From: G963674685 sp964591275
Lineage (GTDB): Bacteria; Lernaellota; Lernaellaia; JACKCT01
DNA: 64,000 bases
Assembly: GCA_964591275.1 (NCBI GenBank)
Contig: CAZQAE010000012.1
Coordinates: 20,197 to 84,196, forward strand
Direction of reading: 5' to 3'
Part shown: piece by piece, positions 26,662 to 35,202 of the stretch
Layout of the letters: each line of letters starts with the position of its first letter
Numbering within the stretch: the stretch's first letter is position 1
Translations under genes and position numbers: made by a program
Notes under the pieces: model-generated
What the model saw: only the letters and a program-made list of their open reading frames with translations
The model's database searches: none
Told to the model about the DNA's origin: nothing

Positions 26662-27099
26662 ATGCCGTGGCTCAAATTTCTGACCTGGGTGTTTTGCCTT
26701 TCATTCATTGCCGGCTCTTTTGTATTGACCGCGTGCGGGGGCGCTGAAGACGACGGGGAAGACGAGGATGACGAATCCGACGACGATACCGAGCCGGAGG
26801 AGGCGACATCGCAGGAGTGTGTCGATGCCATGACCCGACTTTTCGGCGAGGACGGATGTGCGAATCCCGGTGAATATCCGTATTACAGCGATGAAAATAT
26901 TCAAGGTTCCTGCGATCAGGATTTCGGGGTTGCCGCGCAGTCCGAATGTCATAAAGCGGCTTATGCGAATTTTGTCGCGTGCATGGAGCAAATAGATTGC
27001 GCCGATGCGCATGACAGCTACCAGGTTTGGACGGATTGTGGAATCGACTTCGGCGACGCCATCAATATCTGCGATTGCCCGCCGGACGGCATTTGCTAG
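26662..27099 (+). CDS. Small Asp/Glu-rich, Cys-rich lipoprotein, function unknown
   Basis: This 145-residue protein has lipobox FVLTAC (Cys near 25), then an acidic run (EDDGEDEDDESDDD). A compact domain with about ten cysteines follows (QECVDAM, EDGCANPG, GSCDQDF, SECHKAA, FVACMEQIDCADA, TDCGIDF, NICDCPPDGIC). The even spacing suggests a helical domain held by disulfides, like small Cys-rich helical proteins of deltaproteobacteria. AAAGAGGAA gives a ribosome site. The function is unknown. Confidence 0.7.
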   Translation: MPWLKFLTWVFCLSFIAGSFVLTACGGAEDDGEDEDDESDDDTEPEEATSQECVDAMTRLFGEDGCANPGEYPYYSDENIQGSCDQDFGVAAQSECHKAAYANFVACMEQIDCADAHDSYQVWTDCGIDFGDAINICDCPPDGIC

Positions 27100-27170
27100 A
27101 TTCCATCGAAATTCCATTTATCCCCAAAGAAGTTATCGCTTTTTATGCCTCTGAATAGTTGGCATCGGGC

Positions 27171-27200
27171 TTGACACCTCTTTTTCCCGAGTGATACAGT
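27171..27200 (+). promoter_or_regulatory. Sigma-70-like promoter for outer-membrane barrel gene
   Basis: A consensus TTGACA (27171-27176) and TACAGT (27195-27200) are separated by 18 bp. Transcription would begin near 27207, about 47 bp ahead of the ATG at 27254. This argues against the in-frame GTG at 27191 being the start of translation. Confidence 0.6.
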
Positions 27201-27253
27201 CCGCCCGCTTTTTGTCATCGAGTTCTAACATTTTTGCTTCGGTGGAGCGGCCA

Positions 27254-28078
27254 ATGAGGCGCATTGCGGTTATATCAGCGGTTACTTTGCTCGCTTTGAT
27301 TCCTTTGGCGGCCAATGCCGATCTTTATCCGGTTCTCGGAGCCTCTGTGGAGTATTTCTGGCCTTCCGAGACAGAGATGTACGGCTCGCGCATGGCGTCG
27401 AACTCATGGGGCGAAGACATCAAAGGCATCAGTTATTCACACGGGACCGACCGGAACCAGTTCTTCACACCGAGCCGGTTTGATCGAGTTTTCAGTCCGG
27501 GGCTGACGCAGAGCGTCGCCTGGGATTTCGGGCTGTCCGTGGAACTGGCCGAAAGGTGGCTGTGGCTGATATGGGCGCCCAACCGTGATGTGGACATCGT
27601 ATATAGCCGGACAATGGTTCCAATAACGATCACCCCAAGTTGGACCTTTAATAAAGGAGGCAACTTCAGGCCGATTATCGGCGCCGGTATTGGATATTGT
27701 TACGTCAACACGAACATCGCCGGTCAGGACCTTTACGACCAGCGCAGAAATGACAACTACAATCGAGAGGGCAGCCCTGAACCCGGCGATTCGGGCGACG
27801 CGAATGTTCCTGAACAAAGATTGTTTCTGAGAGGGTCTCGGGAGTTTTCTCGTGAAGCCTGGGTTCCTGAGGCGCACGCGATGGCGGGCTTGGAACTGGG
27901 AATCAATGACCAGTTATCCGTGACCGGGCAGGTGCGCTGGTCCGCAATGATGATGGAAACCATAGACATCGTTCGCGTCAGCGAGGGCAGTTCCGACAAC
28001 TGGCGTTGGGAAGAGCAGAAAATAAAAGGAAATGCCGGAGGTTTCCACGGGACTATCGGAATCACTTACGCTTTTTAA
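27254..28078 (+). CDS. Outer-membrane beta-barrel protein
   Basis: This 274-residue protein has a Sec signal peptide (MRRIAVISAVTLLALIPLAANA) and alternating aromatic strands ending in Phe (GTIGITYAF), the usual signature of a BamA-inserted barrel. Segments such as PIIGAGIGYCYVNTNIAG, LELGINDQLSVTGQVRW and WLWLIWAPNRDVDIVYS look like transmembrane hairpins of an OmpW/OmpA-barrel class protein. GGTGGAG stands 6 bases before the start. The substrate or role is not known. Confidence 0.75.
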   Translation: MRRIAVISAVTLLALIPLAANADLYPVLGASVEYFWPSETEMYGSRMASNSWGEDIKGISYSHGTDRNQFFTPSRFDRVFSPGLTQSVAWDFGLSVELAERWLWLIWAPNRDVDIVYSRTMVPITITPSWTFNKGGNFRPIIGAGIGYCYVNTNIAGQDLYDQRRNDNYNREGSPEPGDSGDANVPEQRLFLRGSREFSREAWVPEAHAMAGLELGINDQLSVTGQVRWSAMMMETIDIVRVSEGSSDNWRWEEQKIKGNAGGFHGTIGITYAF

Positions 28079-28166
28079 CCGGGTTGTGAAATCGACTGAT
28101 TTTCTATATGAAGAACATTGCCTTGGAAACGATGATAAACACCGTGAGGCCTTTTGGAGGAAGTGA

Positions 28167-29807
28167 ATGAGGATATTTTTCCTTTCAGTGATGATGCTGG
28201 TTATTTTGTCTTTATTTTCGCCGGTTGCCATGGCCGCCGATGAAACTCAGGAAGAGGGCGGCGTGGCCTTCGATCTGTCGGGATATTACCGCGTTCGTTA
28301 CGACAACACATTCAATTTGGGTTGGCGTTTCAACGAGGAATACGAAGACGGAGATGATAACGAGAACAGCGATTGGTGGTCCTACTTCGATCAAAGGGCC
28401 TTGCTGCTTCCCGTTATCCGCGTCAACGAGAACATCGTACTCAAAGCGCAGGTGGACGCCTTGCGCAATGTCATGTTTGGACAAAACACCCAGGCCACCG
28501 TTCCCATGGCGGTTGTCGAGCGCAATCCGGCCGATACAGAGAAAATTGAAACCGTCGAATTTGATGCTGAGAAACTGGACAGAGGAAATGTCTTTTCTCA
28601 AAGCGCTTCGGCCAATCAGAGCATTGAAGGCGACGGAGCGGCTCGCGGAGAAGTCGATCCGATCCAACTGACGCGATTGTGGGCGGAAGTCATGCTGCCT
28701 ATCGGCTTCGTGCGCTTCGGTCGCATGAGTTCCAATTTCGGCATGGGGATTTTTTCCAATTCCGGCCTGCCGAAAAAGACCGCCTTCGGATACGAAGGGC
28801 TCGACAGCAATTACGGCGACACTTACGACCGCCTCATGTTTGGAACGCGAGTCGGTAAACACTACATTCCGGTTGTGATTTACGACCGCGTGGTGGAAGG
28901 CGATTTCAAGACCGGCGACAAAGATGTTCACCAGTACGTCTTCGCGCAGTACCTTCGGGATATCGAGTTCGGCGACCGCAATGCGTTCAACGGCGGGCTA
29001 TATCTGATGCACCGCACGCAGCAGTCCACTAACGCGCGCATCTTCGCCTACGACCTGTGGTTGAAGATGGAGGTCGGCGGTTTCACTATCGAGAATGAAG
29101 TGGTCGCCCTGCAGGGTTCCTTCAACCAGATTCCAACCAGCACCATTGATGATCTGATAGAATCCGGATTGCCCACGGGCGAAGGCGGCGGGAAAATCGA
29201 AGTTGACGCCTACATTGATGCATTCCGCGCGAATTACAAAATGAAAAAATGGGGCGCCGGCGTTGAGTACGGTTTCTCCAGTCCATCGGATCCTGATCCC
29301 GAGCGCGAGTTCGACGCGGACGCCGCGGCCGCCATTGCCGTCGCCGCGACGCAAAAAGACGCCGACGAAGACGGCAGCGAAGCTTCCATAGAATTTATCA
29401 ACGCCGTGGTGGAAAACCAGGCGGCATTCGGCAAGAAAGTGTACAGTTTCTACTTTGACTCGGATTATGACGTCGATCTGATTATTTGGGAAACCCTCAT
29501 GGGCGGTCGCGTGGAAAACGGCATGTACGGAAAAGTCTCCGGCTACCTTCAGCCTATTGAGGAATTGCGGATTCAATTTGATGTGATCAACAGCTATATC
29601 AATGAGTCCCATAAGGGCATGGACGGAAAGGACGCCTCCCACGACCTGGGTTGGGAAGTCGATGTCGATGTTTCCAGTCTCGCTTACGGGCACTTCTTCA
29701 CAGGCGTCCAGTTCGGCTACGCATTTTTGGGCGATTATTTTTCCGACATGTACGACGGTTCGGAGAACATCTTTACCATGCAGATGCGAACAGGAATCAC
29801 CTTTTAA
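28167..29807 (+). CDS. Large outer-membrane porin-like protein
   Basis: This 546-residue protein has a signal peptide (MRIFFLSVMMLVILSLFSPVAMA). It appears to be a 16- to 18-strand barrel with C-terminal Phe (QMRTGITF). Strand-like segments include GYYRVRYDNTFNLGW, LWAEVMLPIGFVRFGRM, WGAGVEYGFSSP and GVQFGYAFLGDYF. The FGRMSSNFGMGI segment resembles alginate-export/porin-type barrels. An Ala/Asp-rich loop (FDADAAAAIAVAATQKDADEDG) is inserted near residue 380. TTTGGAGGAAG stands 7 bases before the ATG. It is 88 bp after the smaller barrel gene and probably co-transcribed. Confidence 0.75.
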   Translation: MRIFFLSVMMLVILSLFSPVAMAADETQEEGGVAFDLSGYYRVRYDNTFNLGWRFNEEYEDGDDNENSDWWSYFDQRALLLPVIRVNENIVLKAQVDALRNVMFGQNTQATVPMAVVERNPADTEKIETVEFDAEKLDRGNVFSQSASANQSIEGDGAARGEVDPIQLTRLWAEVMLPIGFVRFGRMSSNFGMGIFSNSGLPKKTAFGYEGLDSNYGDTYDRLMFGTRVGKHYIPVVIYDRVVEGDFKTGDKDVHQYVFAQYLRDIEFGDRNAFNGGLYLMHRTQQSTNARIFAYDLWLKMEVGGFTIENEVVALQGSFNQIPTSTIDDLIESGLPTGEGGGKIEVDAYIDAFRANYKMKKWGAGVEYGFSSPSDPDPEREFDADAAAAIAVAATQKDADEDGSEASIEFINAVVENQAAFGKKVYSFYFDSDYDVDLIIWETLMGGRVENGMYGKVSGYLQPIEELRIQFDVINSYINESHKGMDGKDASHDLGWEVDVDVSSLAYGHFFTGVQFGYAFLGDYFSDMYDGSENIFTMQMRTGITF

Positions 29808-29833
29808 AAACAGCCAAAGATGCTGGCTGTTTT
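29807..29833 (+). terminator. Hairpin terminator after porin-like gene
   Basis: AAACAGCC and GGCTGTTTT form a stem around AAAGATGCT just after the stop codon. The stem begins in A residues and ends in a short T run. This is a modest intrinsic terminator. Confidence 0.6.
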
Positions 29834-29834
29834 C

Positions 29835-29862
29835 AGGGTCAAGGGCTTAGGGTTTGGGGTTA
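29835..29862 (+). repeat. Heptamer tract (AGGGTTT family), left flank of the Mrr gene
   Basis: Units AGGGTCA, AGGGCTT, AGGGTTT and GGGGTTA run in register at 29835-29862, just after the terminator. A tract of the same family in opposite orientation lies at 31168-31195, on the other side of the Mrr gene. Confidence 0.65.
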
Positions 29863-29947
29863 TGAAGGGGTGAGCAAAAAAGGTTGGATAAGCGATAATT
29901 TGGGTAACTTGCTTGTCGGGATAATCGGTGCTGTATGCGATGCTTTC

Positions 29948-30877
29948 CTACTCTTCCAAGAAATAATCCGAATCAATTTTTTTAATCTCGAAAGTGTTTT
30001 CCAAGGTGACGCCCAAGCTAAAATCGATCATTAGTTGAGCAAATTGATCGCCGTCAATTAGAATGATCTTGTTTTCAATATCTTTAGCATAGTCTAATGC
30101 CTTCTGGGAAAACCTGGATGTGGTGATGAAGACGCCCTTACGCGATCGCTTGCCCTGTAATGCACCGGCAAACTTCTGAATTTCCGGGCGGCTAACCGTG
30201 TGGTCCTTGTCCCACCTTTTTGCCTGAATGTAGATGATGTCCAATCCGAGGCGGTCTTGCTTGATAACGCCGTCGATTCCTTCATCACTGACTTTGCCGA
30301 TGGCTTGCCCTGCGTCTTTTATCGTGCCGCCGTATCCCATTTTCACAAGCAGTTCAACAACGACATTTTCAAAAAATGTTGGCGAACTGGAAAGAACTTG
30401 GTCAAGAATTTCATCGGCCAAGGTTTTCCGAATATCCTGGTAGGATTCTCCAATCTGCTCAATAGGAGTTTTTTCCGCATCGTTATCAACACTCGCGATA
30501 TTTTCCGTTACGCCCCCTCCTTTTGCTCCTGGTTTTTTCGAACGGAATTTTTGGAACGAGGGGAAACGCATGAGATATTTTATGTTAATGCGTTCCGGGT
30601 TTTCTTTTACAACCTGAAGGCCCTGTTCTGTGATTAAAAAAACTCCTCGCCTGATGTTTTCAACAAGCTTTGCTCTACTCAAATAGGCTTTTGTCCAAGC
30701 AACACGATTGGAGAAGGTGGACATCTTTCCGCTTGGAAGTTTTTCACTCAGTTCGTCTTTGGTGAGGTTGAAATGTTCGGCTAAAAGTTGCCGTGTTTCG
30801 GGCATTGTGTATTCCCGTCCATCGACTATCGTTTTCAAAAAGGGCATCATAATTGATTGAAAATCGGGAATCGCCAT
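29948..30877 (-). CDS. Mrr-family restriction endonuclease
   Basis: This 309-residue protein is similar to Mrr, a type IV enzyme cutting modified DNA. The N-terminal winged helix (about residues 1-90) begins IPDFQSIMMPFLKTI and contains RVAWTKAYLSRAKLVENIRRGVFLITEQG. The C-terminal PD-(D/E)XK domain shows FFENVVVELLVKMGYGG, then GIDGVIKQD and IYIQAKRW (the D...QAK catalytic signature). VFITTSRFSQKALDYA follows. GGAGAAACAG stands before ATG 30877. It has no adjacent methylase, as expected for type IV. It is visibly AT-richer than its neighbours and flanked by inverted heptamer tracts, so recent acquisition is likely. Confidence 0.88.
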   Translation of the reverse strand: MAIPDFQSIMMPFLKTIVDGREYTMPETRQLLAEHFNLTKDELSEKLPSGKMSTFSNRVAWTKAYLSRAKLVENIRRGVFLITEQGLQVVKENPERINIKYLMRFPSFQKFRSKKPGAKGGGVTENIASVDNDAEKTPIEQIGESYQDIRKTLADEILDQVLSSSPTFFENVVVELLVKMGYGGTIKDAGQAIGKVSDEGIDGVIKQDRLGLDIIYIQAKRWDKDHTVSRPEIQKFAGALQGKRSRKGVFITTSRFSQKALDYAKDIENKIILIDGDQFAQLMIDFSLGVTLENTFEIKKIDSDYFLEE

Positions 30878-31010
30878 CTGTTTCTCCTGCAAATTATTTG
30901 TAAAAAACCAAGGGATAATATCTACCACAAGGAACAGGAACAAGTCTATTAGCCATGGACCCTTGAGCGTGCAAATAAAATAAGTGCTAATTCACGCATG
31001 CCTCCTCAAA

Positions 31011-31095
31011 GCCCGCAGGGCGGTACAATAATAGCCGGCAGCGTTAGCTGCCGGGACGCCTTGTCACTCTCAAATTACACGAACTCCGAAGGAGT
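31011..31095. repeat. Cluster of three small palindromes upstream of the ceramidase-like gene
   Basis: Three hairpins lie in the gap between the divergent Mrr and ceramidase-like genes: GCCC-GCA-GGGC (31011-31021), CCGGCAGC-GTTA-GCTGCCGG (31035-31054, 8-bp perfect stem) and ACTCC-GAA-GGAGT (31083-31095). Their close packing suggests a composite intergenic repeat. The rest of the 30878-31316 gap has no gene. Confidence 0.55.
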
Positions 31096-31167
31096 GTCAC
31101 ATCCATTTTAGACGATGCCTCGATCTTGGGAAAATGTTTGCTGAAAAACAGTTGAATTAGACTCCAT

Positions 31168-31195
31168 ACCCTAAACCCTGACCCCTAGCCCCTTT
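31168..31195 (+). repeat. Heptamer tract (ACCCTAA family), right flank of the Mrr gene
   Basis: Units ACCCTAA, ACCCTGA, CCCCTAG and CCCCTTT lie at 31168-31195. Their complements (TTAGGGT, TCAGGGT) match units of the tract at 29835-29862, so the Mrr gene sits between inverted tracts of one heptamer family. Confidence 0.65.
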
Positions 31196-31316
31196 GCCCG
31201 GATGTTTGCATCCTGACTTTTCTTTTCAATAAAATGGACCTTTTACGCATTCGTGTGTATGTTTTCTTTCGTCAAAGGGTATTGCAAGCCCTGAAAAGTT
31301 GATGAAGGAGCGGCGA

Positions 31317-32693
31317 ATGAGATTCGGCAATTTCCATAACATTTTTGTCGTAGCGCTTATGGCGGCGACGTTATTTTTCGCGGCGGGCGCGGGTAATCCA
31401 GCCCTTGCCGAAGACCAGGCAGGCTCTGGCGCAAAAATGGAAAAAGTGGATGAGTCGGATAATTCGCCTCTGCTTGTCGGCGCCGCGCGCATTGACATCA
31501 CGCCGAGCAAGTCTGTCATCATGGGCGGCTACGGCGTATGTGCTTTTTCCAAGGCGCTTTGCCGCTGGTCCAAAGGCGTACACGATCCGATCTATGCAAC
31601 AGCCATATATTTTGAAAAGCGCGATGAAGCTTTTGTTCTGATCGAGGCTGATCTCGTCGGGCTCGTGCAGACAGACATCATAAAAATCCAGAGCCTTGTT
31701 TCAGAGCGGACGCACCTGCTGCCGACCAGGGTGATCGTTGCTGCGACGCACACGCATTCCAGCCCCGATACCGTCGGCCTGTGGGGTTCCATCCTTCCGC
31801 CCGACTCGGGAAGGGATGAAGGCTATATCGAAATGATCATTGCCAAAGCTGCCGTTGTCGCCGCGCAAGCCAAGGGATCGGCTCGGCCCGCGCGGCTGTT
31901 TTACGCTGTCGGTGAGCAGGCTGACCTGCACCGCAATACCTACGACGATAAGACCAGCAATTTTTATATCGACCACACGATCACGGTGCTCAAGGCGGCT
32001 GATAAAAATGGCCGCGTCATCGCCACCTTGACGAACTGGGGCTGCCATCCAACGACTGAAGGAATGAAAACGCGCCTCATTTCATCGGATTGGGTGGGAG
32101 CTTTTTATAAGGATATGGCTGCGCACGAGTCCGGCGTGCACATGTTCGTCAACGGCTCCATCGGCGCCGCCATCCAGCCCAATGACAATTGGAAACGCAA
32201 AAATCTCGAAGGCGATGGAGAAAATTTCCGATGGGCGGGTCTCCTGGGGACGACCCTGTCGGCGCAGGTGCGCGAAATGATGAAGGAAATGGAAGAAGCT
32301 CGTTTCGATCACATGACCGTTCAATACACCGAAGCATCCATTCCCATGATGAACGGTATTTATCGCTTCGGGAGCAACCTTGGGCTTTTGAATCTGCCGG
32401 TGCCGAAAGTGGGCGAGCCTCTGAATTTCAGGATTGCGTCGATGACGATGGGGCCATTGCGTTTTGGAACGATGCCCGGAGAAATTTCACCGCAGATTGG
32501 CGATGGCATTAGAAAACGAATGGGCGGCAAGGCGCAAATCCTCATCGGCCTGGGGCAGGACTGGTTCGGGTATGTCCTCGACCGGGAGCAGTATGAAAAT
32601 GAATTGTATTCCTATGAGAAAATGCTGAGCCCCGGTCCCGACTTCGCCGAAGCGATCTATGGCGTTTACGACGAAATGACTTTTCCAAAATAG
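31317..32693 (+). CDS. Exported neutral-ceramidase N-domain-like hydrolase
   Basis: This 458-residue protein has a signal peptide (VALMAATLFFAAGAGNPALA). The catalytic-domain fold is that of neutral/alkaline ceramidases: LVGAARIDITPSKSVIMGGYG and the zinc-site signature VAATHTHSSPD are clear. The usual nucleophile region is different here (VNGSIGAAIQPND), and the C-terminal immunoglobulin-like domain of true ceramidases is missing. Hydrolysis of N-acyl lipids is therefore only a guess. AAGGAGCGG stands before ATG 31317. Confidence 0.72.
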   Translation: MRFGNFHNIFVVALMAATLFFAAGAGNPALAEDQAGSGAKMEKVDESDNSPLLVGAARIDITPSKSVIMGGYGVCAFSKALCRWSKGVHDPIYATAIYFEKRDEAFVLIEADLVGLVQTDIIKIQSLVSERTHLLPTRVIVAATHTHSSPDTVGLWGSILPPDSGRDEGYIEMIIAKAAVVAAQAKGSARPARLFYAVGEQADLHRNTYDDKTSNFYIDHTITVLKAADKNGRVIATLTNWGCHPTTEGMKTRLISSDWVGAFYKDMAAHESGVHMFVNGSIGAAIQPNDNWKRKNLEGDGENFRWAGLLGTTLSAQVREMMKEMEEARFDHMTVQYTEASIPMMNGIYRFGSNLGLLNLPVPKVGEPLNFRIASMTMGPLRFGTMPGEISPQIGDGIRKRMGGKAQILIGLGQDWFGYVLDREQYENELYSYEKMLSPGPDFAEAIYGVYDEMTFPK

Positions 32694-32779
32694 AATCACA
32701 TCGCGAATAGAAGTGACGCAGGCAATGCGACGCACGCAGCGGTCAGTGATGATTGTGGGAGCGGTTTTGTTCTCGTGAA

Positions 32780-32852
32780 TGTAGGAGCGACATTCCTGTC
32801 GCGACCTTGGCTGCGATGTCGATCAGTCACGACAAGAATGTCGTTCCTACAG
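32780..32852. repeat. Inverted pair of GTAG-type REP elements
   Basis: A forward copy, TGTAGGAGCGACATTC then CTGTCGCGA (32780-32804), faces a reversed copy (32829-32851) whose complement reads TGTAGGAACGACATTC then TTGTCGTG. The forward copy matches the element at 1377-1401 almost base for base. The pair makes a large cruciform between the ceramidase-like gene and panD, the BIME-like arrangement of REPs. Confidence 0.75.
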
Positions 32853-32860
32853 AAAATTCC

Positions 32861-33244
32861 CTAAATGGAAGCCAGGCGAGCCATCTCGGGGTTTTCGTCT
32901 TTGATCCTGTTTTTGTCATCGACGAAAATGAGCTTCGGCTCGTGCTTTTTCGCTTCGGCGTCTTCCATCTCGAACCAGGACCCGATGATGATCATGTCGC
33001 CGACGGAAACCAGGCGGGCAGCCGCGCCGTTCACGCAGATACAGCCCGAACCCCTTTTCTCAGGAAGGGCGTAGGTTTCAAATCGTTGGCCGTTTGTAAT
33101 GTCCCACACAGCCACTTTTTCAAAGGTCAGGATATCCGCCGCCTCCAAAAGGGTTCTGTCTATGGCGATGGAGCCTTCGTAATTGAGATCGGCTCGCGTG
33201 ACGGTGGCGCGGTGAATCTTGCTGTTTAGCATCGTGCGCTTCAT
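32861..33244 (-). CDS. panD: Aspartate 1-decarboxylase PanD
   Basis: This 127-residue pyruvoyl enzyme makes beta-alanine for pantothenate. The self-cleavage site Gly24-Ser25 (LNYEGS) is intact, as are the family segments KIHRATVTRADL, KVAVWDITNGQRFETY and NGAAARLVSVGDMIIIGSW. GGAGGTTAATAAAATG supports the start. It follows panC with a 62-bp gap on the same strand. Confidence 0.96.
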   Translation of the reverse strand: MKRTMLNSKIHRATVTRADLNYEGSIAIDRTLLEAADILTFEKVAVWDITNGQRFETYALPEKRGSGCICVNGAAARLVSVGDMIIIGSWFEMEDAEAKKHEPKLIFVDDKNRIKDENPEMARLASI

Positions 33245-33306
33245 TTTATTAACCTCCATATCGGCTCAGCACCGGCGCGGGGCCGGTTGCCTGCACCCAC
33301 GGAATA

Positions 33307-34170
33307 TTAGCGGGGTTTTTTGTGCCCCAAAAGAACAGTGTTGTCAATAAGCCGCGCAACACTAAATTTCATTGCCATGGCCAAAAGCGAAGGTCCGGCA
33401 ATATTTTTCTCGATGAGCTTCAAATCGGGGATCGACCTGATCTCAACGTAATCGAGTTTTGCCAGTGAAGCCTTTTGCAACTCTTTTTTCACTCCATCGA
33501 GGATCACGCCCACGCTTCTTATATCTCTTTCGACCATTTCACGGGCATCCTTGAGCGATTTCGACAAGTGGACGGCTTGCCGTCTCTCCTCCGTGGTAAG
33601 ATAAACATTGCGGCTGCTCATGGCCAGGCCATCAGGCTCGCGAAAAGTTTCCTCCGGCACAACCTCAAGGTCCATGTTCATGTCCTGAACCATGCGGTCC
33701 ACCACAAGGTATTGCTGATAGTCCTTGGCCCCGAAGACGGCATAATGCGGTTTGACGATGTTGAAAAGCTTCGCGCACACCGTCGCCACGCCCTTGAAGT
33801 GGATCGGGCGGTCGATCCCGCACATCACCTTTTGAAGGTGCGTGACTTGCACCTCTGTCTGAAAACCGTCCGGGTACATGGATTTTGCGTCGGGATAATA
33901 AATAATATCCGTTCCCCGCTCCTTTGCCAGGCGCTCATCACGCTCGAAATCACGGGGGTAGCACTCCAGGTCCTCGCCGGCGGCAAACTGCGTGGGATTG
34001 ACGAAAATCGACAGGACGATCACATCCGACAATTTCCGCGCTCTGTCGAGAAGCGCCATGTGTCCCGCATGCAAATATCCCATCGTGGGAACGAATCCGA
34101 TGCTTTTTCCCGCGGCTCGGATTCGATCCGCTTCGCGCTTCATTTCCTGGGGAGTTTTTATAATTTTCAT
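33307..34170 (-). CDS. panC: Pantothenate synthetase PanC
   Basis: This 287-residue ligase joins pantoate and beta-alanine. It shows the nucleotide-binding HxGH motif (FVPTMGYLHAGHMALL), SIFVNPTQFAAGEDL, FGAKDYQQ and LAMSSRNVYL with the KMSKS-like end. GAGGACTCACATG supports the start. With panD downstream it supplies beta-alanine coupling. panB is not in the window. Confidence 0.96.
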   Translation of the reverse strand: MKIIKTPQEMKREADRIRAAGKSIGFVPTMGYLHAGHMALLDRARKLSDVIVLSIFVNPTQFAAGEDLECYPRDFERDERLAKERGTDIIYYPDAKSMYPDGFQTEVQVTHLQKVMCGIDRPIHFKGVATVCAKLFNIVKPHYAVFGAKDYQQYLVVDRMVQDMNMDLEVVPEETFREPDGLAMSSRNVYLTTEERRQAVHLSKSLKDAREMVERDIRSVGVILDGVKKELQKASLAKLDYVEIRSIPDLKLIEKNIAGPSLLAMAMKFSVARLIDNTVLLGHKKPR

Positions 34171-34201
34171 GTGAGTCCTCACCTCGAAAAAGAGCTAATT
34201 T

Positions 34202-34259
34202 TTGTCATTTCGACCGGAACGACAAGGTTTGAACTTCTCTTTTAGGTTTCAAATGACAA
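34202..34259. repeat. MITE-like element with TTGTCATTT terminal inverted repeats
   Basis: TTGTCATTT (34202-34210) and AAATGACAA (34251-34259) are perfect 9-bp inverted ends of a 58-bp unit. Internally it reads CGACCGGAACGACAAGG. A related sequence (GTCATTTCGAACGAACC) lies near 48684. It sits between the deoxynucleoside kinase gene and panC. Confidence 0.5.
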
Positions 34260-34329
34260 CCAAATTCAAAGGCGAAAAATTCTTTGAAATGTTTCCGCTC
34301 ATTTTGAATCAAACTTATTTCCTAATGGG

Positions 34330-34974
34330 CTAGCTGTTTGAGCCAAGGGGAATGAAATGCTTGGTGCCGCGCTCGTGCGTTTCGATTTCGTGCAGCAGCG
34401 CGTCGAAGTCTTCGGCGCTGTTGACGAAGTCAAAATCCGATGTGTTCACCACGAGCAGGGGCGTTTCATCATAGGCGAAGAAAAACTTGCTGTAGGCATT
34501 GGTCAAGGCCGCGAGATATTCCGGCGACAGGCGTTTTTCGTAAGGGATATTGCGCGTGCGGATGCGTTTCAAAAGAACCTTGGGATGGGCCACGAGGAAT
34601 ACAACCAAGTCCGGCTTGGCGATTTCAGGTTCGAGGATGCGAAAAACGCGTTGGTACAACGCCAGTTCGTGCTCTGTCAGGTTGAGGGCCGCGAATATTT
34701 TATCTTTGGCAAACAGATAATCGCTGATGGTATAGCGCTTGAACAGATCCTGCTGCAGCAGATCTTTTTGCTGCTGGTATCGGGAAAGCAAAAAGAAAAG
34801 CTGCGTCTGAAAGGCGTATTTTCGCGAGTCCTTGTAAAAACCTTCGAGAAATGGATTTTCAGCGGCCTGCTCCAGGACAAGACGCGCGCCGAGTCTTTCG
34901 CCGAGCATCTTGGAAAGGCTCGTTTTCCCGACGCCGATGGGACCTTCCGCAACGATGTATCTCGGTTTTGCCAT
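34330..34974 (-). CDS. Deoxynucleoside kinase (deoxyadenosine/deoxyguanosine kinase family)
   Basis: This 214-residue P-loop kinase phosphorylates deoxynucleosides for salvage. It shows YIVAEGPIGVGKTSLSKMLGERLG, ENPFLEGFYKD, FQTQLFFLLSRYQQQ, DYLFAKDKIFAALNL and the lid segment RIRTRNIPYEKRLSPEYL. The absence of an ERS (DRS) motif and presence of DYLFAKDK match the bacterial dAK/dGK branch. It lies upstream of panC-panD on the same strand, an arrangement common in Gram-negative bacteria. Confidence 0.9.
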   Translation of the reverse strand: MAKPRYIVAEGPIGVGKTSLSKMLGERLGARLVLEQAAENPFLEGFYKDSRKYAFQTQLFFLLSRYQQQKDLLQQDLFKRYTISDYLFAKDKIFAALNLTEHELALYQRVFRILEPEIAKPDLVVFLVAHPKVLLKRIRTRNIPYEKRLSPEYLAALTNAYSKFFFAYDETPLLVVNTSDFDFVNSAEDFDALLHEIETHERGTKHFIPLGSNS

Positions 34975-35202
34975 TCGCTTTTTCGACCTTGCGGGATTGT
35001 CGTATTCGTCCTGTTTTTCATCAATAACATGATCATGCTAGCCAATCTTGAAAGGTCGGGCAAGGTGGCGTGATGTTGAAAACGCTATTTAGGAAAAAAA
35101 AGCCGCGAGCGTCATTTTGGCCGACTTGCTTTCCACGTCGCGACAGTTAAGCTGATTTCGGTACTGAATATGCGCCGCAAAACAAAGGATGCTGGGCAGC
35201 CA

